5,783 nt of DNA, taken from Chloroflexota bacterium (GTDB lineage: Bacteria; Chloroflexota; Anaerolineae; Aggregatilineales; Phototrophicaceae). Shown here in pieces: positions 1 through 5,783 of the stretch. A model generated the notes under the pieces. That model saw only the letters and a list, made by a program, of their open reading frames with translations, searched no databases and was not told where the DNA came from. Numbering within the stretch: the first letter of the stretch is position 1; each line of letters opens with the position of its first letter. The stretch is from contig JAEVZT010000471.1 in assembly GCA_023392115.1 (NCBI GenBank), positions 1 through 5,783 on the forward strand, read 5' to 3'. The translations under genes and the position numbers were made by a program.

Positions 1-105
1 CCCCCCAACCCCCTTCTCCCACGCAAGCGAGGAGAAGGGGGAGCCACGCCCCTCTACCCGCTTGCGTGGGAGAGGGGCAGGACACGCAGTGTCCGGGGTG
101 AGGGG
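1..105. repeat. C/G-rich intergenic inverted-repeat element, probably truncated at the left edge
   Basis: Three hairpins lie side by side. The first has a perfect 11-bp stem (9-19 with 31-41, CCCCCTTCTCC). The second has an 8-bp stem (48-55 with 71-78, GCCCCTCT) extended by 57-59/68-70 across a bulged A56. The third has a 6-bp stem with a 3-nt loop (80-85 with 89-94, GGACAC). The loops of the first two are complementary (ACGCAAGCG at 21-29, CGCTTGCGT at 59-67), so 11-29 can also pair with 59-77 with one G-T mismatch. The element ends in GGGGTGAGGGG (95-105), and the C-run at its left edge looks like the start of a matching inverted end. All three forward frames contain stops between it and the next gene, and the translations look nothing like protein. 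It resembles dispersed REP/MITE-like intergenic repeats of Chloroflexota. Copy number cannot be seen here. Confidence 0.72.
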
Positions 106-146
106 CAATCCGGGTAATGGATCAAGATGTCGATGAGAACGCCTAA

Positions 147-2942
147 ATGACCTTTTCCGCGCCGCTGGCGCTGCTCCTGCTGCTGATCATTCCGGCGATC
201 GTCTACGTCGGGCGACCGCGTGTCGCCTTCCGGCGCGGGCGCGACATCGCCAGCTTGATCATCCGCACGCTGATCCTGCTGCTGCTGATTCTGGCTCTCG
301 CCGGGGCGCAGTCGATTCAGGCTGCCGACAAGCTGGCGGTTGTCTTTCTCGTCGACGCCTCGGACAGCGTCGCCGCGCAGGACGCGCAGGTCGCCTACAT
401 GCGCGACGCGATCGCAGCCATGCGTCCGGAAGATGAAGCGGCGATCGTCGTCTTCGGCGCGAACGCGCTGGTTGAGCGCCCGATGAGCAGCGTCCGCGAG
501 GTCGCGCCGATCCGCTCGACGCCGATCACCGGCAACACCGACTTGCAGGAAGCCATCAGCCTCGGCTTGGCGCTGTTCCCGTCCGACGCGGCAAAGCGCA
601 TGGTCATCCTCAGCGACGGCTTGCAGACGGTCGGGGATGCCGAAGTCGCCGCGCGTAGAGCCGCATCGACCGACGTTGAAATCAGCTACGTCGAGTACGA
701 ACGCGAGTTCGGCGCGGAAGTGCTGGTGAGTGACGTGCGCGTCCCGGCGGCAGTCGGCGCGGGGCAGCAGTTCGACTTAAGCCTGACAGTGAGGGCGGAA
801 CAGGATACGCGGGCGACGATCACCGTGTTTGCGGCGGGGGCGATCATCCACCGCGACGACGTGACCCTGCGCGCTGGCGATAACCACTACGCGCTCACTC
901 TGCAAGCTGGAGAAACGGACTACTACGATTTCCGCGTACAGGTTGATCCGGTCAGCGGCGATGTTTTCTACCAGAACAACGGGCTTGCCGCCTTCAGCCG
1001 CGTGATCGGCGCGCCACGCGTAATGGTCGTATCGCCGTCGGCGGACGAAGCCGACGCGCTGATCGCCGCGCTGACCGAACTCGGCTTACTTGTCGATCTT
1101 GTCGATCTGAGCGATATGCCGGTCGGCGTCGCCGGGCTGACGGCTTACAGCGCCGTGATCCTGAACAACGTCCCGGCGACCCAGCTGTCAAACCGGCGTA
1201 TGGAAACGCTGCAAACCTACGTCCGCGACCTCGGCGGCGGGCTGATCGCCATCGGTGGACCGAATGCCTACGCTCCCGGCGGTTACTTCGAGACGCCGCT
1301 CGAAGAAACGCTGCCCGTCGAAATGCAGATCCGCGACCAGCAGCGGCTACCGCAGCTGACGATCGCCTACGTCATCGACCGTTCCGGCAGCATGTCGATG
1401 ATCGGACCGAGCGGTGTCGAAAACATCGAACTGGCGAAAGAGGCGATCATTCGCTCGCTCAACTTCCTGCAGCCGAACGACCGCGCCGGGGTCATTTCGT
1501 TCGACACCGATGGCTACTGGATCGCCGAGATGCAGCCCGTCCTCGACCGCGTTGGCTTGCAGCTCCTCGTCGGATCGCTGCGCGCGGGCGGCGGGACGGA
1601 CATCCTCGCCGGTATGACGCTGGCGGCGCAGGCGATGCAAACCGAACCGTCCGAGCGCAAGCACATCATCCTGCTGACCGACGGCGGCGCGAACGAAGCC
1701 GGACTGGTGCGGTTGACGCAAGAATTGTACGAAACCTACGACGTCACCACGTCGGTGATCGCCATCGGCGGCATGGCGGCAGACTTCCTCGACGACATGG
1801 CGCAGGCGGGCGGCGGCAACTACCATCAAGCGACGCAGATCGAAACCATTCCGTCGATCTTCGCGCAGGAAACCGTCTTGGCGACGCGCTCATACATCTT
1901 CGAAGAGGAATTTGTGCCGACGATCGGCGCGATCCACCCGATCATCGATGGGATCGGCGCGTCGCCGTCACTGCTCGGTTACGTGGCGACGACGCCCAAG
2001 GACACGGCACAGGTGATCTTGCGCGGTTCAGAACCATTCAGCGACCCGATTCTGGCGGCATGGCAGTACGGCTTGGGGCGCGCCGTCGCCTTCACCAGTG
2101 ACGCGACCGGGCGCTGGGCTGCCAACTGGATCGGATGGGAAGGTTTCGCCCGCTTCTGGAATCAGGCGGTGCGCTGGACGATCACCGAAGGGGCGAGCGA
2201 CAATCTGGAAGCGCGGATCGTCATGGAAGGCGAAACCGCCCGCCTGATCGTCGACGCGCGCGACGACGATCGCAATTTCCGCAACGGGCTGACGCTGACG
2301 ACTTCACTCGTCTCTCCCGACCGCGAAGCGGTTGTGCTGCGCTTGCAGCAGGTCGCGCCGGGGCGCTATGAGGCGACGTTCACGCCAAGCGCCGAGGGGG
2401 CGTACTTCCTGCGCATCGGCGATGCCGACGGGGCAGTTGATCTGTTAACCGGCTGGGTCATGAGCTACTCGCCCGAGTACAACACGCGCGCCGACGCCCG
2501 CTCCATCCTGCCCGATCTCGCGGAGATGACTGGCGGGCAGAACCTCAGCGACGACTCCGGCGCTGCGTTTGCCCACAAGCCCGCCGTCCCGACCACCTCT
2601 CCGCTCGCGCCGCAGCTCTTGTTGGCAGCGCTGCTGCTGCTGCCGATCGACATTGCCGTGCGCCGCCTGCTGATCACGCGCGGCGATCTCAAGCGAGCAT
2701 GGGCAGCGCTCCGTCCGCCGCGTCAGACGCCGCAAACGTCGGATCGGCTGTCAACACTGATCATGGCAAAAGCGCGCGCGCAGGAGAAGACGCAGGGCGC
2801 GCCACCCCCTACGCCCCGAACCGGCGGCGAAGGTAGATCCGCGCCGTCGGCACCTCGATCGCCGCGCCCCGCCGATCAACCAGAACAGGATGGCTCGCTC
2901 GCCGGCAAGCTGCTCCAGAAGCGAAAAGAACGGGAACGCTAG
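147..2942 (+). CDS. Membrane-anchored double VWA-domain protein with glutamine-amidotransferase-like fold
   Basis: This is a 931-residue protein. Two N-terminal membrane segments (about 5-21 and 35-54) flank a basic loop (RPRVAFRRGR). A first VWA domain (about 62-183) has a complete metal-binding MIDAS: D70-x-S72-x-S74, T131 and D157. A beta-sandwich-like region follows (about 190-285), then a GATase1-like segment (about 289-400, with GGGLIAIGG at 363-371). A second VWA domain (about 403-585) has D411-x-S413-x-S415, T484 and D512. Residues 596-680 include WQYGLGRAVAFTSDATGRW, typical of the closing part of the GATase-like fold in such proteins. A second beta-rich segment spans about 687-760. 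A C-terminal membrane segment (about 820-838) leads into a basic, proline-rich tail. By the positive-inside rule both VWA domains face outward. VWA domains bind protein ligands through a divalent metal; the ligand is unknown. ATG147 directly follows an in-frame TAA (144-146), so it is the earliest possible start, but no strong Shine-Dalgarno sequence is seen. The GATase-like part lacks an obvious nucleophilic cysteine and is probably not catalytic. The family call is firm; the cellular role is not. Confidence 0.93.
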   Translation: MTFSAPLALLLLLIIPAIVYVGRPRVAFRRGRDIASLIIRTLILLLLILALAGAQSIQAADKLAVVFLVDASDSVAAQDAQVAYMRDAIAAMRPEDEAAIVVFGANALVERPMSSVREVAPIRSTPITGNTDLQEAISLGLALFPSDAAKRMVILSDGLQTVGDAEVAARRAASTDVEISYVEYEREFGAEVLVSDVRVPAAVGAGQQFDLSLTVRAEQDTRATITVFAAGAIIHRDDVTLRAGDNHYALTLQAGETDYYDFRVQVDPVSGDVFYQNNGLAAFSRVIGAPRVMVVSPSADEADALIAALTELGLLVDLVDLSDMPVGVAGLTAYSAVILNNVPATQLSNRRMETLQTYVRDLGGGLIAIGGPNAYAPGGYFETPLEETLPVEMQIRDQQRLPQLTIAYVIDRSGSMSMIGPSGVENIELAKEAIIRSLNFLQPNDRAGVISFDTDGYWIAEMQPVLDRVGLQLLVGSLRAGGGTDILAGMTLAAQAMQTEPSERKHIILLTDGGANEAGLVRLTQELYETYDVTTSVIAIGGMAADFLDDMAQAGGGNYHQATQIETIPSIFAQETVLATRSYIFEEEFVPTIGAIHPIIDGIGASPSLLGYVATTPKDTAQVILRGSEPFSDPILAAWQYGLGRAVAFTSDATGRWAANWIGWEGFARFWNQAVRWTITEGASDNLEARIVMEGETARLIVDARDDDRNFRNGLTLTTSLVSPDREAVVLRLQQVAPGRYEATFTPSAEGAYFLRIGDADGAVDLLTGWVMSYSPEYNTRADARSILPDLAEMTGGQNLSDDSGAAFAHKPAVPTTSPLAPQLLLAALLLLPIDIAVRRLLITRGDLKRAWAALRPPRQTPQTSDRLSTLIMAKARAQEKTQGAPPPTPRTGGEGRSAPSAPRSPRPADQPEQDGSLAGKLLQKRKERER

Positions 2943-2950
2943 GAAACTGC

Positions 2951-4261
2951 TTACCCCCACCGTGCCGAGAGCAGGCGTGCGCCTGCGTCCGACAGGTACG
3001 CCGTTGCACCGGACGTGATGTCGAGCACGTTCAGACCGCCCGCCGCCATTTCGACGACAACATAGCGCCCGTCAGGCGACACCAGCCCCGCCGTCGCGCC
3101 GCTTAAGACCGGCGTCGCGCTGCACGTTGCCGGATTGCCGAGGCAGACGAGGTCGACGACGCTCACCTGACGATCCGCCGGGTTATTCGGATCGCTGGCG
3201 TATGCCGTGTATGCCAATCGCCCGCCGCTGACGTGCATGATCGTCCCGGGCGCGGCGTTCGCGCCTAGCGCCACGGCGCTGCTCAAGCAGTTATTCGAGC
3301 CGACACAGCCGAGATTCAGCGCCTGAATCTGCTCGCCGTCGCGGTAGTAAACCCACGTGCCGTCGGTCTGCACGTCGGCGGCGCTGGCGGGCAGCAGTTC
3401 GCCGCCGGACTGAAGCGGATTGTCGGCGCAGCCGGACAGGAGACAGCCGACATCGGCGATGCGGGCGAAACCGCCGGCATCACGGTAGATCAACTGCGTT
3501 GTCCCCGGACGCCACGCCAGCGGCGTGATCGGAACGCTGCGCCCGCTGTCGAGCAGCAGCGTTGCGCCGGTCGCGGCGTTCGCCACCGCGAGGTTGCTCG
3601 TCGCGCCGTAGCCCCAGAAGGCGACCAGCGGCGCGTTGTCCGCCCACAAACCGGACTGCACCGCGTTCGGCTCGTTGGTCAGCGGCACAACCGTCGTCGC
3701 CGACCCGTCGAGCGCGGCGGCGGCGTAATTCCGGTTACTGGCGATCAGGTACAGGGCGTAACGACCATCTGGCGACAGGCTGCGCTCGTCCTGCAAATGA
3801 GGGCGTGCGCCGGAAACGAAGAAACTCAGCCCGCCGTCCTGCACCAGCGCGTCGACAGCGCCGCTGCCGTCCGCCGGGTAACGGGCGATCCGGCTGCCGG
3901 AGGCGAGGATCATGCTCCCGCCAGCCCAACCACCGCCGGTGATCGTCTCAGCAGTCCGCCCGATTTCGCGCACCGTCTGCGATCCCGCATCGGCGATCCG
4001 CAGGCTGGCTTCCGCGCCGTCGCGGATGGCAAAGAACAACTGCCGCCCATCCGCCGACCAGTGATAGCCGGGCGGGTCGAGCAGCGTTTCGCCGGGGTTG
4101 GTGACAATCCAGCGGTAAGCGCCGTCGGCGCTGCTGACGACAAGCTGGTTTGAACTGTTGACGAAGGCGATCAGCGGCGCTCCCCCCTGCGCCGATGCCG
4201 AAATGCTTGTGAGCAACAAAAAGACGATGAGAACCTGCGCCCATCGTCGAAGTTTAAACAT
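2951..4261 (-). CDS. Secreted TolB/WD40-like beta-propeller protein with three cysteine pairs
   Basis: This is a 436-residue protein from ATG4261. It opens with a signal peptide: basic MFKLRR, a hydrophobic core (about 8-20), and a probable signal peptidase I site after ASA (22-24). The rest is beta-rich with recurring TolB/PD40-type blade motifs: WSADGRQLFF (68-77), LSPDGRYALY (162-171), WRPGTTQLIY (250-259) and VSPDGRYVVV (394-403). These suggest a six- or seven-bladed propeller. The mature protein has exactly six cysteines, in three close pairs (C273/C278, C319/C325, C373/C380), likely disulfides outside the cytoplasm. Such propellers usually bind proteins or ligands; no catalytic site is evident. 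An in-frame GTG at 4306 would add 15 residues ahead of the signal peptide, but it coincides with the predicted transcription start. ATG4261 instead has GGGAAAGGG (4271-4279) nine bases upstream. The gene converges on the VWA gene with 8 bp between stop codons. The propeller call is good; the function is unknown. Confidence 0.88.
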   Translation of the reverse strand: MFKLRRWAQVLIVFLLLTSISASAQGGAPLIAFVNSSNQLVVSSADGAYRWIVTNPGETLLDPPGYHWSADGRQLFFAIRDGAEASLRIADAGSQTVREIGRTAETITGGGWAGGSMILASGSRIARYPADGSGAVDALVQDGGLSFFVSGARPHLQDERSLSPDGRYALYLIASNRNYAAAALDGSATTVVPLTNEPNAVQSGLWADNAPLVAFWGYGATSNLAVANAATGATLLLDSGRSVPITPLAWRPGTTQLIYRDAGGFARIADVGCLLSGCADNPLQSGGELLPASAADVQTDGTWVYYRDGEQIQALNLGCVGSNNCLSSAVALGANAAPGTIMHVSGGRLAYTAYASDPNNPADRQVSVVDLVCLGNPATCSATPVLSGATAGLVSPDGRYVVVEMAAGGLNVLDITSGATAYLSDAGARLLSARWG

Positions 4262-4270
4262 TGGTGCAAA

Positions 4271-4279
4271 CCCTTTCCC
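4271..4279 (-). promoter_or_regulatory. Ribosome binding site that decides the propeller gene start
   Basis: On the minus strand GGGAAAGGG lies nine bases before ATG4261. It is purine-rich and well placed, and favours this ATG over the in-frame GTG at 4306, which would put 15 hydrophilic residues in front of a standard signal peptide. Confidence 0.5.
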
Positions 4280-4311
4280 GCAATACTGAACCTTTTTTGC
4301 ACTCACGTTCT

Positions 4312-4317
4312 ATTATA
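4312..4317 (-). promoter_or_regulatory. Consensus -10 box (TATAAT) for the propeller gene
   Basis: The minus strand reads TATAAT exactly, in an AT-rich patch that stands out from the surrounding GC-rich DNA. Transcription would start near 4305, giving a 5' leader of about 44 nt before ATG4261. No good -35 hexamer is found at 16-18 bp spacing: the nearest candidate, TTGTGC, is only 9 bp away. The promoter call therefore rests on the -10 box and its position alone. Confidence 0.45.
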
Positions 4318-4335
4318 AAACAACTCGCACAAGCT

Positions 4336-4360
4336 ACCCCCCTGAAAAGCGGTGGGTTTT
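4336..4360 (+). terminator. Weak terminator-like hairpin in the divergent intergenic region
   Basis: ACCCCCC (4336-4342) pairs with GGTGGGT (4351-4357) with one mismatch around an 8-nt loop, and the 3' arm runs into TTTT (4357-4360). As a plus-strand intrinsic terminator it would stop antisense read-through across the propeller gene before the lipoprotein gene. The U-tract is short and the stem imperfect, so it may be coincidental. Confidence 0.22.
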
Positions 4361-4428
4361 GTGACAATTAAACAAAGCTGCGGGATTAGCGTTGTAGGAA
4401 GTGCAAATCCAGAATCGCGCTCAGATGC

Positions 4429-4481
4429 GTTGATTCATGTTAAGCTATACATGTATTCCATCGCCCACATTGCGAATCAAC
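4429..4481 (+). promoter_or_regulatory. Nested inverted repeat just upstream of the lipoprotein gene
   Basis: Perfect 8-bp arms GTTGATTC (4429-4436) and GAATCAAC (4474-4481) enclose a 10-bp perfect palindrome, ATACATGTAT (4447-4456), close to their centre. The right arm abuts the Shine-Dalgarno sequence at 4482-4486. A further GAATC at 4412-4416 could pair with the same left arm. The layout suits an operator or a 5'-leader structure controlling the lipoprotein gene. No convincing -35/-10 pair was found for that gene; TATACA at 4446-4451, overlapping the palindrome, is the best -10 candidate. Function is inferred. Confidence 0.35.
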
Positions 4482-4486
4482 AAAGG
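4482..4486 (+). promoter_or_regulatory. Ribosome binding site of the lipoprotein gene
   Basis: AAAGG lies eight bases before ATG4495. Together with the signal peptide that begins immediately at this ATG, it fixes the start. Confidence 0.5.
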
Positions 4487-4494
4487 CTCGTTCT

Positions 4495-5154
4495 ATGCGC
4501 CGGGTCTACCTGTTTCCATTCGTCCTTCTGTCCGCGTTGCTGGTCGTCAGCTGCAGCAGCCTGCCGGGGCTGCGCGTGCTGACCGGCGAGGGCAGCCCCG
4601 AAGCGAACGCCGACCAGACAGTGCAAGCGCTCGACCTCGTCATGGCGGACAAATTCGGACGCACCGATCCGGCGATTTCGGCAGCGGCAGACCGCATCGA
4701 AGCTGCCGCCGGCAACGTCGACATCATCGAAATTCGCAAAGATGACGAGGCGCGCACCTTTCAAGTCAACCTCTTGTTCGCCCCGCCGCGCGTCGACATG
4801 CAGACGCTCGACGGGCAAATCGCCCTGCTCGACTCGCTGCGGCGGACGGCTGAATTGACGTGGCAGGGGACGATGCAGGCGAGCGAAGGCGCGGACATTT
4901 TGCGCATCCTAATCCTCGGCGCGCAGCAGATCAGCACGCTCGACAACGGCGCGAGCTACATCGGCATTGTTCAGGCGCAAATGGAAATCGATCGTGCCGA
5001 AGCCGCTTCTTACCTCGCCGGCGCGCGCAGCCTTACCCAGTTCAACGATCTGATCGTCATGGGGACGCTGAACTATGCCAGCCCCTCAGAAATGACTCTG
5101 TACGAGGGGCAGCCGAACCATCCCATGTTCATGCTGCCCGCCGCTCCCCAGTAG
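4495..5154 (+). CDS. Small lipoprotein of unknown function
   Basis: This is a 219-residue protein. It begins with a lipoprotein signal peptide: basic MRR, a hydrophobic stretch (about 4-18) and the lipobox VVSC with C20 as the lipidated residue. After cleavage the protein would be tethered to the outer face of the cytoplasmic membrane. The mature part shows no family I recognise. An acidic segment (about 31-45) leads into a probable helix (about 58-72), a short beta-like stretch (75-95, with TFQVNLLFAPPRV at 88-100), then mostly helical sequence (about 103-185) and a proline-containing tail (206-219). C20 is its only cysteine, and no catalytic motif is apparent. An AAA+ ATPase gene on the same strand begins 65 bp downstream with no strong terminator between, so the two may be co-transcribed. 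A role as a membrane-surface partner of that ATPase is speculation. The gene itself is well supported by signal, start and codon usage. Confidence 0.85.
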   Translation: MRRVYLFPFVLLSALLVVSCSSLPGLRVLTGEGSPEANADQTVQALDLVMADKFGRTDPAISAAADRIEAAAGNVDIIEIRKDDEARTFQVNLLFAPPRVDMQTLDGQIALLDSLRRTAELTWQGTMQASEGADILRILILGAQQISTLDNGASYIGIVQAQMEIDRAEAASYLAGARSLTQFNDLIVMGTLNYASPSEMTLYEGQPNHPMFMLPAAPQ

Positions 5155-5219
5155 ACCGGTAACGACGCCGGAGCGGATCGCGGACGCCCCGGTGATGAGG
5201 TATTTACGAGAGCCAGATC

Positions 5220-5783
5220 ATGAGTCTAGCCAAACAGACGGATAACACGGTCATACCTGCCCCCAAACGGTATGCGTGGGAAGCGGAGCAAACGCTGGTC
5301 GAGCAGCGGCGCAAGAGCCTGCGCTACCGCGTCAGCCGCTTCATCAGCCGCAGCAAGTGGTGGGTGATTTTCGGCGGGCTGATCACATGGGCGCTGCTCG
5401 ACGCCGGGGTGATGACCGTGCTGTTAAGCTTCATCCCCTACCTGTTCCGCCTGATCTTCATGGCGGCGCTGATCATCGGGCAGTTCGCGGCGATGTTCTG
5501 GTTCCTCGGTCGCTCGCGCATGTATACCGTCTGGCCCGGCAGTGAAGGCGTCGGCTTTGCCGACTACCGCGGGCAGCCCGAGCTGCTCGAACAGGCGAAA
5601 CAGATCGTCAAGCTGCTGCGCGGCGTGCGCGTCTTCGAGGAAGCGGGCGGCGAACCGCTCAACGGCTTGCTGCTGGAAGGGCCGCCCGGCACGGGCAAGA
5701 CATGGCTGGCGCAGGCGATCAGCACCGAGGCGGGCGTCCCGTTCTTCTTCGTCGATGCCTCGTCGATGAACTCAATGTTCGTC
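5220..5783 (+). CDS. FtsH-like membrane-anchored AAA+ ATPase (partial, runs off the window)
   Basis: The first 188 residues are visible and the frame is open at the window end. A hydrophilic N-terminus (1-46, basic near 30-46) precedes two membrane segments (about 47-65 and 69-97) with almost no loop between. An AAA+ domain then begins: VGFADYRGQPELLEQ (111-125) corresponds to the 'tFaDVaGqdEakeEl' entry of FtsH-type ATPases. LLLEGPPGTGKT (150-161) contains the Walker A motif, with K160 and T161 binding the phosphates of ATP. VPFFFVDASSMNSMFV (173-188) matches the strand leading to the FtsH pore loop. Walker B, the arginine finger and any M41 protease domain (HExxH) lie beyond the window, so it may be a protease or an ATPase only. 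ATG5220 is the first start after an in-frame TGA (5196-5198), and GAGAG (5208-5212) sits seven bases upstream. Unlike classical FtsH, there is no room for an extracytoplasmic domain between the two membrane segments. Confidence 0.88.
   Translation, partial: MSLAKQTDNTVIPAPKRYAWEAEQTLVEQRRKSLRYRVSRFISRSKWWVIFGGLITWALLDAGVMTVLLSFIPYLFRLIFMAALIIGQFAAMFWFLGRSRMYTVWPGSEGVGFADYRGQPELLEQAKQIVKLLRGVRVFEEAGGEPLNGLLLEGPPGTGKTWLAQAISTEAGVPFFFVDASSMNSMFV

Noticed and set aside
2..136. Open frame through the repeat to TGA at 134-136, possibly the end of an upstream gene
   Set aside because: The translation is low-complexity Gly/Arg/Pro sequence dictated by the inverted repeats. There is no protein-like signal.
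1347..1829. 160-codon open frame on the minus strand inside the VWA gene
   Set aside because: It lies wholly opposite the second VWA domain. Its translation is rich in Arg, His, Val and Asp without any domain, which is expected from the complement of GC-rich coding DNA.
2971..2986. Hairpin GCAGGC-GTGC-GCCTGC near the convergent gene ends as a shared terminator
   Set aside because: It lies inside the propeller coding sequence and has no T-run on either side, so it cannot be called an intrinsic terminator.
3562..3942. 126-codon plus-strand open frame inside the propeller gene
   Set aside because: The translation is mostly Arg, Ser and Pro, the usual shadow of a GC-rich gene. The propeller on the opposite strand has clear blade motifs and a signal peptide.
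4352..4582. 76-codon plus-strand open frame crossing the divergent region into the lipoprotein gene
   Set aside because: It has no domain or good ribosome binding site and overlaps the lipoprotein start in another frame. It would also cover the regulatory region.
5155..5219. ACCGG/CCGGT pairing (5155-5159 with 5189-5193) as a terminator between the lipoprotein and ATPase genes
   Set aside because: The stem is only five base pairs with a 29-nt loop and no T-run, so it does not argue against co-transcription.
147..5783. A classical MoxR-VWA (BatA/B-type) chaperone operon
   Set aside because: The only AAA+ gene is FtsH-like rather than MoxR-like, and it is separated from the VWA gene by a minus-strand gene. 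The pairing typical of that system is absent here.

Overview
The window is GC-rich, bacterial, and carries four protein genes plus one structured intergenic repeat. The organism is most likely a member of the Chloroflexota (Anaerolineae-like), possibly from a metagenome. This rests on general resemblance: a membrane-anchored double-VWA protein with a glutamine-amidotransferase-like fold, an exported propeller with paired cysteines, and a C/G-rich inverted-repeat element of the 'CCCTCTCC...GGGGTGAGGG' style common between genes in that phylum. No rRNA or other taxonomic marker is present, so the assignment is an inference.

Layout. Bases 1-105 hold a dense inverted-repeat element, probably cut by the window edge. 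A large gene (147-2942, +) encodes a 931-residue membrane protein with two complete MIDAS-type VWA domains outside the membrane and a basic, proline-rich cytoplasmic tail. It converges, with only 8 bp between stop codons, on a minus-strand gene (2951-4261) for a secreted TolB/WD40-like beta-propeller. That gene has its own promoter-like -10 box at 4312-4317. A divergent regulatory region of 233 bp (4262-4494) holds this promoter element, a terminator-like hairpin and a nested inverted repeat. To its right are a small lipoprotein gene of unknown function (4495-5154, +) and, 65 bp downstream on the same strand, the start of an FtsH-like AAA+ ATPase with two N-terminal membrane segments (5220 to beyond the window end).

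How they may work together. Three of the four products are predicted to act at or outside the cytoplasmic membrane (VWA protein, propeller, lipoprotein), and the fourth is a membrane-anchored ATPase facing the cytoplasm. The lipoprotein and ATPase genes may form an operon. The VWA and propeller genes are convergent, so they are separate transcription units. Nothing proves a shared pathway. A cell-envelope quality-control or assembly theme is plausible but unproven, and I see no defence system, mobile element, CRISPR array or RNA gene.
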